Shown here: positions 1 to 7,481 of the stretch, piece by piece
Position numbering within the stretch: the stretch's first letter is position 1
How the letters are laid out: every line of letters starts with the position of its first letter
Assembly (NCBI GenBank): GCA_002384725.1
Contig: DGBF01000128.1
Span: 8,250 to 17,199 of the forward strand
From: Flavobacteriales bacterium UBA4011
GTDB taxonomy: Bacteria; Bacteroidota; Bacteroidia; Flavobacteriales_D; Crocinitomicaceae
Length of the DNA: 8,950 nt
Reading direction: 5' to 3'
Position numbers and translations under genes: made by a program
The notes under the pieces: model-generated
What the model saw: the letters and a program-made list of their open reading frames with translations, nothing else
The model's database searches: none
What the model was told of the DNA's origin: nothing

Positions 1-675
1 ATTTTCTCGGACAACATCGGCGAATATGCAATAATTGTCGTTGTGATCTCCAGATTCTAATTGCAAAGGAACTTCACCTTTGGCGATCATGGGTAACTTC
101 GATAAAATAGCTATCCCAAAATTCTTTCGACCTTTAGTTCGATGACTATAACGCTCGTGATAATCAACTGTTTGCAAGAAGCTCACCAAACTATCTCTTG
201 TGGGGAAAGATTTAGATTTGTCTTGGTGATAGAACTCTTGAAAACAAACAATATCAGGCTGTTTTTCGTCCAAAAAAGCAAAAATCTTTCGGCGGTTTAT
301 ATTACTCGAATCGACTGACCAATTGTATAAATCAAATAGTCGAACATTGTAACTCATCAAGGTAAATGATTCGGATTCATTTTCTGTTTTCACTTCTTTT
401 CCTAAGGAATAATGACGGAAATGCAGATTGCCTCCGAGTAAAATAATTAAAAGTATAATCAAACTCCATTTTGATTTAAACAATGCAAACACTACAAGTA
501 AAATCAAATTGACAATAATAAAAATCGGGTAGAGAAGGCCAAAGAAAGGAATTATCCACGCCGATTCAGGGTGTACAAACGGGCTCAAGTAAGATAAGCA
601 AAGAGACAACAGCGCCAAAACTGTTATAAACTTGAGTAATCCAGCAACCTTTTTAAACCAGCCTTTGTTTCTCAT
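1..675 (-). CDS. Membrane-anchored endonuclease/exonuclease/phosphatase family protein (C-terminus cut off by window edge)
   Basis: Reading the minus strand from ATG at 675 gives 225 codons open to the window edge. The N-terminus has about three hydrophobic segments (residues 11-31, 40-66, 70-84), then a linker, then the start of an endonuclease/exonuclease/phosphatase (DNase I-like) domain from about residue 104. Visible motifs are LMSYNVRLFD with the metal/phosphate-site Asn110, IVCFQEF with the metal-binding Glu147, and NFGIAILSK at 185-193. The later family motifs (GDFN, SDH) lie outside the window. The family hydrolyses phosphodiester or phosphomonoester bonds; the substrate here is unknown, and three membrane segments argue against a dedicated DNA-repair nuclease. 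The start overlaps the stop of the upstream rhomboid gene as ATGA, so translation is probably coupled. The call of family is firm; the role is not known. Confidence 0.88.
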   Translation of the reverse strand, partial: MRNKGWFKKVAGLLKFITVLALLSLCLSYLSPFVHPESAWIIPFFGLLYPIFIIVNLILLVVFALFKSKWSLIILLIILLGGNLHFRHYSLGKEVKTENESESFTLMSYNVRLFDLYNWSVDSSNINRRKIFAFLDEKQPDIVCFQEFYHQDKSKSFPTRDSLVSFLQTVDYHERYSHRTKGRKNFGIAILSKLPMIAKGEVPLQLESGDHNDNYCIFADVVREN

Positions 676-1562
676 TTACTGCTTTGTTTGAATAAAAATT
701 CCTTCTCTTGTTTTGTTAGTGAGTCATATCCTGAACGGCTTATTTTATCGAGAATTGCATCAATTTGCTCTTGACTCATTTTTTTAGTTACGTTGTACTC
801 GTCATCCTTTAATTTTGAAGCAGGTTTTCTTCCTTGCACCTTTCGCAGTTTAGGATTGGTGAATCGATCCGTGACTTTAACTTTTATAGAATCCACAACT
901 TTGGCCAATCTAGTAATAATATTACTTGAAGTATTCAGTTTTCGAACGGACAAAAATCCAAATAGGGCGCCGCCAAGATGCACGAAATGGGCAATATTGT
1001 CTGATTCGCCAATGGATAAAAAATCTTTTAACACAAAGAATAATGCCAAGGCAAACATGGGAACTTTTAAAATGCCATATAGATAAACGCTCAATTTAGG
1101 TTTGTACACGGCTAAAGCAATGAAAATAGCCATAATGGCACCCGAGGCGCCTACAACTTGATTGTAATGGCTAATATACATGGGCAAAGCGTAAGACAAA
1201 CCAAGGTGAATTAATCCACCAAAAACACCCCCGAAAATATAAGTATACAGCAATCTTTTTCCTGAGAAAAACTGCAGAAACATCTGTCCTGCGAAATACA
1301 AGAAAATCATGTTAAACAGAAAATGCAAGAAACCAAAATGAGAGAAAATGCTGGTAAAAACACTCCAAGGGTGAGTAACAAATCCATACCAATTAGACGG
1401 CATAGTAAAAATATCATCAAGCAATGGGTGGTTATCACCTAGGATTGCAATCAACAGTTGAATGGTCAGAAAAACGGCTAGATTCCAGGCCAACAATCGA
1501 ATGTGCATTCCGCCATTCTTGTATTGATTTTTGAGTTGATCCAGAAATGAGTTGTTTGCCAT
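672..1562 (-). CDS. Rhomboid intramembrane serine protease with C-terminal DUF6576-like tail
   Basis: This 296-residue multi-pass membrane protein cleaves transmembrane substrates inside the lipid bilayer. The rhomboid core spans about residues 20-207. It shows LHFLFNMIF with His80 and Asn84 (the HxxxN oxyanion pair, as in GlpG His150/Asn154), the nucleophile Ser140 in GASG (138-141), and the catalytic His195 in AHFVHLGGALFG, so the Ser-His dyad is intact. Residues 210-254 form a basic linker. The last ~40 residues (DEYNVTKKMSQEQIDAILDK onward, ending LTKQEKEFLFKQ) match the short tail domain I know as DUF6576 in Bacteroidota rhomboids; that name is from memory. The ATG at 1562 overlaps the stop codon of the preceding rhomboid gene by one base, and its own stop overlaps the next gene by four, so it is an internal operon gene. 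Physiological substrates cannot be inferred. Confidence 0.93.
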   Translation of the reverse strand: MANNSFLDQLKNQYKNGGMHIRLLAWNLAVFLTIQLLIAILGDNHPLLDDIFTMPSNWYGFVTHPWSVFTSIFSHFGFLHFLFNMIFLYFAGQMFLQFFSGKRLLYTYIFGGVFGGLIHLGLSYALPMYISHYNQVVGASGAIMAIFIALAVYKPKLSVYLYGILKVPMFALALFFVLKDFLSIGESDNIAHFVHLGGALFGFLSVRKLNTSSNIITRLAKVVDSIKVKVTDRFTNPKLRKVQGRKPASKLKDDEYNVTKKMSQEQIDAILDKISRSGYDSLTKQEKEFLFKQSSK

Positions 1563-2344
1563 TAATAGAAATTTGTTTTATTTGTTTTACGTCTAACCAA
1601 AACAATTATTGCTCCGACCAATGCTCCTCCTATATGTGCCCAATGTGCAACGTTGTCGCCTGCAATTGGATTAAATCCTCGGTACACTTCATATAACACA
1701 TACGCACCTATCAGATATTTAGCTTTAATGGGCATGGGGATAAAGAGAATTTGCATTTCTGTATTTGGAAATAATAATGCGAATGCCGCTAACAACCCGA
1801 AAATGGCCCCGGATGCTCCAACGCCAGGAACTACTATCAATGAAGCATAAGCCCCAGCTACATCAAATTTTTCTTGGGTGATCACAATTGGGCCAAGTGC
1901 ATCCACATAACTCGAAGGAAGATTATAGGTAATCGAAGGGATAGCGTTATTCACTGAATCGACATTGATTCCCATTGCATTCATCGTTTCGATTAGTTGA
2001 TTGTATTCGAACGTTGTAACTACATTTGTCAAAACAAGCGAACCTAATCCACAGGCGAAATAGAAAATAAAGAAGTGTTTTGCTCCCCAAAGTCGTTCAA
2101 GATGTGAACCGAAAATCACCAATAAGAACATATTGAAGAAAATATGCATAATGGATTGATCACTGTGCATGAACATATGTGAAAGTATTTGCACAGGCTC
2201 AAAAACTGGACTTAAAAAATAATGAGAACCTAAAAGAGCGGATAAATCTAGTCCACCGGACATTTTAAATCCAATAGTAATGATATACAACGCGATGTTG
2301 AGTAAAAGGAAATTTTTGGTAACAGGAGGAAGGTTGTTAAGCAT
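1562..2344 (-). CDS. Rhomboid intramembrane serine protease (second copy)
   Basis: Multi-pass rhomboid protease, 260 residues from the ATG at 2344. Numbering from that start, the HxxxN motif is His67/Asn71 (MHIFFNMF), the nucleophile is Ser178 in VGASGAIFG, and the catalytic His is His237 in AHWAHIGGALVG, so it should be active. About 60 residues of mostly polar sequence separate the third membrane segment from the Ser-bearing one; close relatives, as I recall them, carry a similar insertion. An upstream in-frame TTG at 2371 would add nine residues and overlap the mutL end. I prefer ATG 2344 because the protein then begins MLNNLPPVTKN, the typical N-terminus for this group, and leaves a normal 16-nt gap after mutL. 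It is only distantly similar to the next rhomboid gene, which carries a C-terminal tail that this one lacks. Cotranscribed with mutL and the second rhomboid. Confidence 0.92.
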   Translation of the reverse strand: MLNNLPPVTKNFLLLNIALYIITIGFKMSGGLDLSALLGSHYFLSPVFEPVQILSHMFMHSDQSIMHIFFNMFLLVIFGSHLERLWGAKHFFIFYFACGLGSLVLTNVVTTFEYNQLIETMNAMGINVDSVNNAIPSITYNLPSSYVDALGPIVITQEKFDVAGAYASLIVVPGVGASGAIFGLLAAFALLFPNTEMQILFIPMPIKAKYLIGAYVLYEVYRGFNPIAGDNVAHWAHIGGALVGAIIVLVRRKTNKTNFY

Positions 2345-2360
2345 GTAATTTGAATGTTTT

Positions 2361-4184
2361 TTAATCGCCAAGTTGTTCTGGAGTGATTAATTTAAGTATG
2401 TTTCTTCCTGATGGAGAATAATTCTTTTGTTCGCAAGCAAATAAATTCGTCAGTAATTCTCGAGCAGATTCAATTGATTTTATTAAGTTTTTTTGCTGAC
2501 AAGCTGCAAAAGATAAACTCAACACAAAATTGTGCGCCAGTTCTCCTTTGTCTATTTGCTCATTGGATATTTGTTCTTTCAATAAATCCATAAGATTATT
2601 GATATTTTCTTCTTGCAGCAATGCAGGAACCCCCTTTAACTGCATCGTTGAATCAGAGAATTCCCAATCCAAGCCCAACTGTTTCAATAATTTTTCATTT
2701 TCACTCCAAAGCGCTTCTTCTTCCTTCTTCATCTCAAATTCATATGGAAAAAGCAAAGCTTGAGACAAAACAGGTTGTTTCATAAAGGATTCCATGACGC
2801 CATCATAAATCACGCGCTGATAAGCTCGTCTATATTGAATTGACAAGATCCCCTCTGCGGTGTTGGTCAGCATGTAATTCCCTGAAAAGATAAAATTGGC
2901 GTTTTCGAATGAATCGATATGAATATCTAATTCAACAACCTCGTTTTCAGTTTCTTCCTCAACTGCGTAAAAATTCTCCCAAGAATGAACTTTATCTTTT
3001 TGTTCGGCTAAACTAGCTTGGGTGATGGCCTTTGAGAAATCAGGCTGACTAATACTGCCTGCTGGTCTTGAGGTCGTTTTAAACGGATTATACGTCGTAT
3101 CGACTTTTATTTCTGGTTGTCGGATTTGAGCTTCACGCTGTGCATATGGCAATTCGAAACTTGTTTCTCGTTCAAAATCCAATGAAGGTGTAATGTGATG
3201 TTTACCCAATCCGGTTTTCACTGAAGTCAGTAATATGGAATAGATTGACCTTTCCTCTTCAAATTTTATCTCCGTTTTCGTCGGATGCACATTTACATCG
3301 ATACGAGCAGGATCAATTTCAAGAAAAAGGTAATAACTCGCGTGGGTATTTGGTTGAATCAATTTCTCAAAAGCGCGTTGCACTGAGTTATTCAGATATG
3401 GATCCTTGAAAAAACGATTGTTTACAAAAAGGAATTGTTCCCCTCTTGTTTTTCTGGCACAATCTGGTTTACCAACAAATCCTTCTATGGCTACGATCTC
3501 CGTTTTTTCTGAAACAGGAACCAATTTGTCGTTATAACTTTTGCCATACAAAGCCACAATTCGCTTTCGGAGGTTTGAAGGCAACAGGTGATGAATCGTT
3601 TGACCATTGTGTGTTAACGAAAACTCTACATCAAAATGGGGGAGTGCTAATCGCTCAAATTCTTGAACAATATGCTTGAATTCAACTCCTTCTGATTTCA
3701 AGAAATTTCTTCTAGCGGGCACATTGTAGAACAAGTTCTTTATTTCAAACGCCGATCCTTGGGGACAAACGGTAGGTTCATTCTTTTTTATCTGATTGCC
3801 TTCTACTTCGATGAGCGTACCAACTTGTTCATTTTCTAAACACGTTTTCAAAGAAACATGAGTAATTGCAGCTATGGAAGCCAAAGCCTCGCCACGGAAT
3901 CCTTTGGTTTGAAGATTGAATAAATCGTCTGCATGGTGTAATTTGCTTGTTGCATGTCGTTCAAAACACATTTCTGCATCAAACATGCTCATTCCTTTGC
4001 CATTATCGAGGATGTGAATGAGTGTGCGACCTGCGTCTTTTATAACAACATCTACCTTCGTCGCTCCAGCATCAATGGCGTTTTCCATTAATTCTTTTAC
4101 AACTGAACTTGGGCGCTGTATGACTTCTCCAGCGGCAATTTGGTTCGCTATGTGATCTGGCAATAGTTTTATAACTCCACTCAT
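2361..4184 (-). CDS. mutL: DNA mismatch repair protein MutL
   Basis: MutL is the ATP-driven matchmaker that couples MutS mismatch recognition to strand removal. The 607-residue product has the complete N-terminal GHKL ATPase: Glu31 and Asn35 in KELMENAIDAGA, DNGKG (60-64), RHATSKL (76-82), GFRGEAL (95-101), and NLFYNVPARRNFLKS (150-164). It continues into the transducer domain, ending near VNVHPTKTEIKF. A low-complexity linker (about 335-425) leads to the C-terminal dimerisation domain. QALLFP (475-480) fits the beta-clamp-binding motif QxLLxP. The endonuclease motif DQHA(x)2E(x)4E is replaced by QYRRAYQR (450-457), and the CPHGRP-type zinc motif by SPSGRN (590-595), so nicking activity is doubtful. 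Start ATG 4184 gives the usual short N-terminus before IKLLPDHIANQIAAGEV; one base separates it from the upstream gene. Confidence 0.97.
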   Translation of the reverse strand: MSGVIKLLPDHIANQIAAGEVIQRPSSVVKELMENAIDAGATKVDVVIKDAGRTLIHILDNGKGMSMFDAEMCFERHATSKLHHADDLFNLQTKGFRGEALASIAAITHVSLKTCLENEQVGTLIEVEGNQIKKNEPTVCPQGSAFEIKNLFYNVPARRNFLKSEGVEFKHIVQEFERLALPHFDVEFSLTHNGQTIHHLLPSNLRKRIVALYGKSYNDKLVPVSEKTEIVAIEGFVGKPDCARKTRGEQFLFVNNRFFKDPYLNNSVQRAFEKLIQPNTHASYYLFLEIDPARIDVNVHPTKTEIKFEEERSIYSILLTSVKTGLGKHHITPSLDFERETSFELPYAQREAQIRQPEIKVDTTYNPFKTTSRPAGSISQPDFSKAITQASLAEQKDKVHSWENFYAVEEETENEVVELDIHIDSFENANFIFSGNYMLTNTAEGILSIQYRRAYQRVIYDGVMESFMKQPVLSQALLFPYEFEMKKEEEALWSENEKLLKQLGLDWEFSDSTMQLKGVPALLQEENINNLMDLLKEQISNEQIDKGELAHNFVLSLSFAACQQKNLIKSIESARELLTNLFACEQKNYSPSGRNILKLITPEQLGD

Positions 4185-4185
4185 C

Positions 4186-4509
4186 CTACCATAACTTTTT
4201 TACAACAATATCGACCTCGCGCGTACCATTAAAAACAAAATATCCCAATACGAGTAAAATTACAATTAAAAGTAAAACTCTAAAGTTGGAAGTGGATCTT
4301 TGATTTTGTGCATTTGCAGTTCGAGACCATGATTCTTGCATATTTCGACGTAAAATCTTTTGTCTGTCCTCATGAGATAAATCTTCATTTTCGAGTCTAT
4401 CGAACTCTTTTTTCTTCAAAACTAGTCGCTCTTTCCTCTCGTCATAGTACCTCGGGGCATAATCGAAGCGTTTGTTTTTGATCGTATTTGCAAGGAATTT
4501 GAACTTCAT
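4186..4509 (-). CDS. Small single-TM protein of unknown function
   Basis: A 107-residue protein, the first gene of the mutL operon and separated from mutL by one base. The N-terminal half is highly charged (KNKRFDYAPRYYDERKERL, then a Lys/Glu/Arg-rich stretch to about residue 65, probably helical). One hydrophobic segment follows at 76-94 (FRVLLLIVILLVLGYFVFN) and a short tail with basic end. With the positive residues on the N-terminal side, that part is likely cytoplasmic. The FxYxPRYYDERKE start is characteristic of a small Bacteroidota family often found next to mutL; some databases label such proteins 'riboflavin synthase subunit beta', but nothing here resembles lumazine synthase (about 150 residues, soluble), so I do not use that name. 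Function unknown. Confidence 0.85.
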   Translation of the reverse strand: MKFKFLANTIKNKRFDYAPRYYDERKERLVLKKKEFDRLENEDLSHEDRQKILRRNMQESWSRTANAQNQRSTSNFRVLLLIVILLVLGYFVFNGTREVDIVVKKLW

Positions 4510-4526
4510 GATTTAAATCTAGTCAA

Positions 4527-4534
4527 CAAAATTA
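4527..4534 (-). promoter_or_regulatory. Possible -7 promoter element for the mutL operon
   Basis: On the minus strand this reads TAATTTTG, an exact match to the Bacteroidota -7 consensus TAnnTTTG, 17 nt before the ATG of the first operon gene. No TTG lies at the usual 17-23 nt upstream distance, so only half of the promoter pattern is present. In AT-rich DNA such 8-mers occur by chance, hence the low confidence. Confidence 0.3.
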
Positions 4535-4644
4535 TAAATATCAATGATAACGGTGGGATTATGACAAGAATTGTTCCGTTGGACAAAACTCTGACAATTG
4601 GTCACACAAATTATTTTTTGGACGGGTATTTGTTAATAAATAAC

Positions 4645-4673
4645 TGATTCATGTACCCTTTTGTCATGAATCA
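4645..4673. promoter_or_regulatory. Perfect 9-bp inverted repeat upstream of the GH3/serine hydrolase gene
   Basis: The left arm TGATTCATG (4645-4653) and right arm CATGAATCA (4665-4673) are exact reverse complements separated by 11 nt (4654-4664). Arm centres are 20 bp apart, close to two helical turns, which would suit a dimeric repressor or activator; transcribed, it would form a 9-bp stem with an 11-nt loop. It ends 17 nt before the ATG at 4691. It is not placed to terminate any gene in the window, since both flanking genes transcribe away from it. Whether it acts as an operator or as an RNA structure cannot be told from sequence. Confidence 0.5.
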
Positions 4674-4677
4674 AAAC

Positions 4678-4685
4678 TATTTTTG
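4678..4685 (+). promoter_or_regulatory. TAnnTTTG match immediately before the GH3/serine hydrolase gene
   Basis: TATTTTTG fits the Bacteroidota -7 consensus but ends only 5 nt before the start codon, which would place the transcript start at or next to the ATG (a leaderless message). The nearest upstream TTG (4661-4663) is 14 nt away, shorter than the usual 17-23 nt. Probably chance in a T-rich leader, but it is the only exact match I found between 4510 and 4690 on this strand. Confidence 0.2.
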
Positions 4686-4690
4686 TAAAA

Positions 4691-7450
4691 ATGAAATTTC
4701 AATCCATCATTTGGACCTACCTTTTGTTTTCAATTCTGCAACTTTCTGGTGAAGAATTGAGAATGGACATTGATGCAAATTATATTTCCACTCAAGAAGT
4801 TGCTCAAAAGGCAGTAGATAGCGTTTATGTCGGGCTTTCGGATGATCAGCGTCTGGAATTACTGACCGTTTTTTCGACTCAAGCTGATTCAGCCGGAGCT
4901 GAAAATGATTCCATTTTAGGAAATAACTATTTGTTCAATCCATCGAAAACATCTCTAAAAAGTGCTTTAGCCAGTGATTTTCAAAACCAGCCATTGCATT
5001 TTGCCTCTGTTCAAAGCTTTGATTCCACCAGCCAACCTCGACAAGTAATTGGTCAAACTGACAAGGAGCGAATGGCTTTTTATGCTCAAGCAATGGAATT
5101 GGAGAAATTGAAGGCAAATGGGGCGAACATTGTTTTAGGCAACTACTTTCAATTGCTCAATAAGAATTGGGGAAATGAAAACTATGGTTTTGCGGAATCG
5201 CCCTTAAAGTCCGAAAAATATTGGAATCAAATTCTGCAAGCGGGAGAGGCAAACGGCATTAAAATAGGATTAAATAATCCGTTTCACAAAGGACAAGATA
5301 TACCAAGTTACAAAGCTTCTGAATTCTTAGCGCTAGGAATTGCTGGCAATCGATACTACAGTCGCAAAGGTCATGACATAATACAATTGTCAAATGATCT
5401 TGAAGAATATAAGGCTCGCTTGCCACAATTCATAAAAGTTTCTCGTCAGTCCTTTTTAAGAACAGAATTAGATTTTGATGGTATTATCATAAGCGAAGAT
5501 TTTTCTAAACTAAAAAAGGAAGAACAAATTGCCATGGCCATGAAGAGTATTTCGAATGGCTCGGATATGGTTTGTATTTCGAAAGAAAACAAAAATGAAC
5601 TTCAACCATTTTTGAATACTTATTTCAGTAAAAACCAAGAAGAGCTTAAGAAAAGATGTATCCGCATTTTGAAACTAAAATACGATGTTTTCAATGGCAA
5701 TAGGAACGCTACTAGTTTTAGTCAATATAAGAAGCCTTTTGAATATCAATTAAAATCGGCGGCATTGACGAATTTGAAAAACGAAGACAATCTGTTGCCA
5801 ATTAAAAACCTTAGAGATACCATTTTGTATTTTGCCGCGAATCAAGACTCCACATTTTTTAAAGATGAAATTGGTCATTATGGACCGCACCGCAATTTTA
5901 TCGAAATGGACGCCAATTTAAATTTGATTTGCTTGCTGGATGGATTTGGCGAAAGAATTGATGAAGCATTAAGAATCGCCACAAATTACAAAGGCAAGGT
6001 AAAATACGTGTTACTTACCGATGCCAATTCTTTGTTCCGAAAGCGAACAGCAAACCTGTTGCATTTACAAGGAATAATTGTGGCTTCGGGAAATACTGAT
6101 TTGGATAGGTCAATGGCGATTCAATCTGTTTTTGGCGCATTTGACGTTAATGGTAAGTTACCTTTTTTCTATACCCCAAACTTCAAACAAGACTTTGGCC
6201 TTGAAATGAAAGGCTTAGGTCGATTGAGTTACGTAGCGCCTGAATACCTTGGGATAAACCAAGAAACCTTAGACCGAATCGACCAAATTGCTCAAAATGG
6301 AGTGGATGCTCATGCATATCCCGGATGTCAGGTTATGTTCGCGCATGACGGCAAAGTGGTTTACCAAAAGAATTTCGGTCATTTGGATTATCTTAAAACA
6401 AGTCCAGTAACAAGTGAAACTATTTACGATATCGCCTCAATTTCAAAAATTGCGGCTTCTACAGCGTCTTTAATGAATTTACAGAGCACAGGTAAATTTA
6501 GTTTGGAAAGTACATTAGAAACTTTAATCCCTGAAGTGGTTGGCGACAATGCCATGAAGAATATTTGTCTAAAGGATATGATGGCGCATCAAGCAGGTTT
6601 GCCAGCTTGGCTTCCATTTTATTTGAAAACACTCGATCATGGCAACTTGAGACCATACTTGTACTCATCGAATATGACTGGAGATTTTGATGTACCCGTT
6701 GCAAAGGATATTTGGATGAACAAAGCCTACAAAGATACAATGTATGAGCGTATTCTTTCGTGTTCATTGGGTTCCAAGTCGTACAAATATTCGGATTTAG
6801 GATACTATTTCGTGAAGAAAATCATTGAAAAACAGGCCGATCTTGCCATGGAGGACTTCGTAGAGAAAAACATTTATAGCAAATTAGGATTGCAGACCAT
6901 GACTTTCAATGCGTATCAAAAATTTGATTTAGAGCGCATTGCCCCAACTGAATACGACAAGATATATAGAAAGCAGTTGGTTCATGGATACGTTCATGAT
7001 CCGGGTTCGGCCATGTTAGGTGGTGTTTGCGGTCATGCTGGAATTTTCTCCACAGCCAATGATTTAGCCGTATTGATGCAAATGTTCTTAAACAAGGGTA
7101 GCTATGGTGGAGTTGAAATAATCAAACCTGAAGTGATAGATGAATACACTTCAGTTCAATTTCCAGGCAGAAATAGGAGAGGAGCTGGATTTGACAAGCC
7201 AAATTTAAACGGTTCTGCCGCAACGGCGTGTTCCTCGGCAAATCCTGATAGTTACGGTCACTCTGGCTTTACAGGAACTTTAACTTGGGCCGACCCAACC
7301 GATAAAATCAATTACGTATTTTTGTCAAATAGAGTAAACACAAATGCTGAAAACTGGAAAATTGTAAAAATGGATATCCGCACGGACATTCAAACGAAAA
7401 TATACCAAGCGGTGCGTGGTGCACGAAACTATAATTTTCTAAGTATTTGA
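4691..7450 (+). CDS. Exported fusion protein: degenerate GH3-like domain plus class C beta-lactamase-like serine hydrolase
   Basis: The 919-residue product starts with a signal peptide (about 1-20, MKFQSIIWTYLLFSILQLSG; no lipobox Cys). Residues about 40-515 follow the layout of the GH3 beta-N-acetylglucosaminidase half of a fusion common in Bacteroidota: DSVYxxLS start, GIIIS strand, KNEDNLLPIKNL entry to the second domain, FGAFDVNGKLPFF near its end. Yet the GH3 signatures are missing: the KHFPGHG loop is replaced by a stretch around NNPFHKGQD (195-203), and the nucleophile Asp of (T/S)DA is Glu269 in SED. Residues about 525-915 form the S12/beta-lactamase-like domain, with SxxK at Ser583-Lys586 (DIASISK), Tyr700-Ser-Asp in the YxN position, and HSG at 857-859 (GHSGFTGT), so this half looks active as an esterase, amidase or D,D-peptidase-type enzyme in the periplasm. 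Bacteroidota fusions of this type are usually nearer 970-1000 residues, as I recall. bshA follows after 31 nt, probably in the same transcript. Confidence 0.9.
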   Translation: MKFQSIIWTYLLFSILQLSGEELRMDIDANYISTQEVAQKAVDSVYVGLSDDQRLELLTVFSTQADSAGAENDSILGNNYLFNPSKTSLKSALASDFQNQPLHFASVQSFDSTSQPRQVIGQTDKERMAFYAQAMELEKLKANGANIVLGNYFQLLNKNWGNENYGFAESPLKSEKYWNQILQAGEANGIKIGLNNPFHKGQDIPSYKASEFLALGIAGNRYYSRKGHDIIQLSNDLEEYKARLPQFIKVSRQSFLRTELDFDGIIISEDFSKLKKEEQIAMAMKSISNGSDMVCISKENKNELQPFLNTYFSKNQEELKKRCIRILKLKYDVFNGNRNATSFSQYKKPFEYQLKSAALTNLKNEDNLLPIKNLRDTILYFAANQDSTFFKDEIGHYGPHRNFIEMDANLNLICLLDGFGERIDEALRIATNYKGKVKYVLLTDANSLFRKRTANLLHLQGIIVASGNTDLDRSMAIQSVFGAFDVNGKLPFFYTPNFKQDFGLEMKGLGRLSYVAPEYLGINQETLDRIDQIAQNGVDAHAYPGCQVMFAHDGKVVYQKNFGHLDYLKTSPVTSETIYDIASISKIAASTASLMNLQSTGKFSLESTLETLIPEVVGDNAMKNICLKDMMAHQAGLPAWLPFYLKTLDHGNLRPYLYSSNMTGDFDVPVAKDIWMNKAYKDTMYERILSCSLGSKSYKYSDLGYYFVKKIIEKQADLAMEDFVEKNIYSKLGLQTMTFNAYQKFDLERIAPTEYDKIYRKQLVHGYVHDPGSAMLGGVCGHAGIFSTANDLAVLMQMFLNKGSYGGVEIIKPEVIDEYTSVQFPGRNRRGAGFDKPNLNGSAATACSSANPDSYGHSGFTGTLTWADPTDKINYVFLSNRVNTNAENWKIVKMDIRTDIQTKIYQAVRGARNYNFLSI

Positions 7451-7481
7451 AGTAAATAACCTCAAAAGAAAAAGTAAAGAA

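Noticed and set aside
793..1086. Open frame on the plus strand inside the rhomboid gene
   Set aside because: It lies antisense to a clear rhomboid coding region, has no recognisable motif and no plausible initiation context; a shadow frame, as are the others at 1653-1850, 2411-2593, 2530-2763, 3446-3679, 4935-5117, 6498-6767 and 7944-8138.
4571..4586. Near-palindrome TTGTTCCGTTGGACAA in the divergent region
   Set aside because: The arms pair only with a bulged T and a 3-nt loop; no support beyond the partial symmetry.
4612..4620. TATTTTTTG as a second -7 element for the plus-strand gene
   Set aside because: It has one T too many for TAnnTTTG, and the nearest TTG is only 11 nt upstream.
4510..4690. 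tRNA, small RNA or riboswitch in the divergent intergenic region
   Set aside because: No cloverleaf or known aptamer pattern is recognisable; only the inverted repeat and promoter-like 8-mers stand out.
4691..7450. T9SS C-terminal sorting domain on the exported fusion protein
   Set aside because: The protein ends directly after the serine hydrolase domain (ARNYNFLSI) with no extra beta-sandwich tail.
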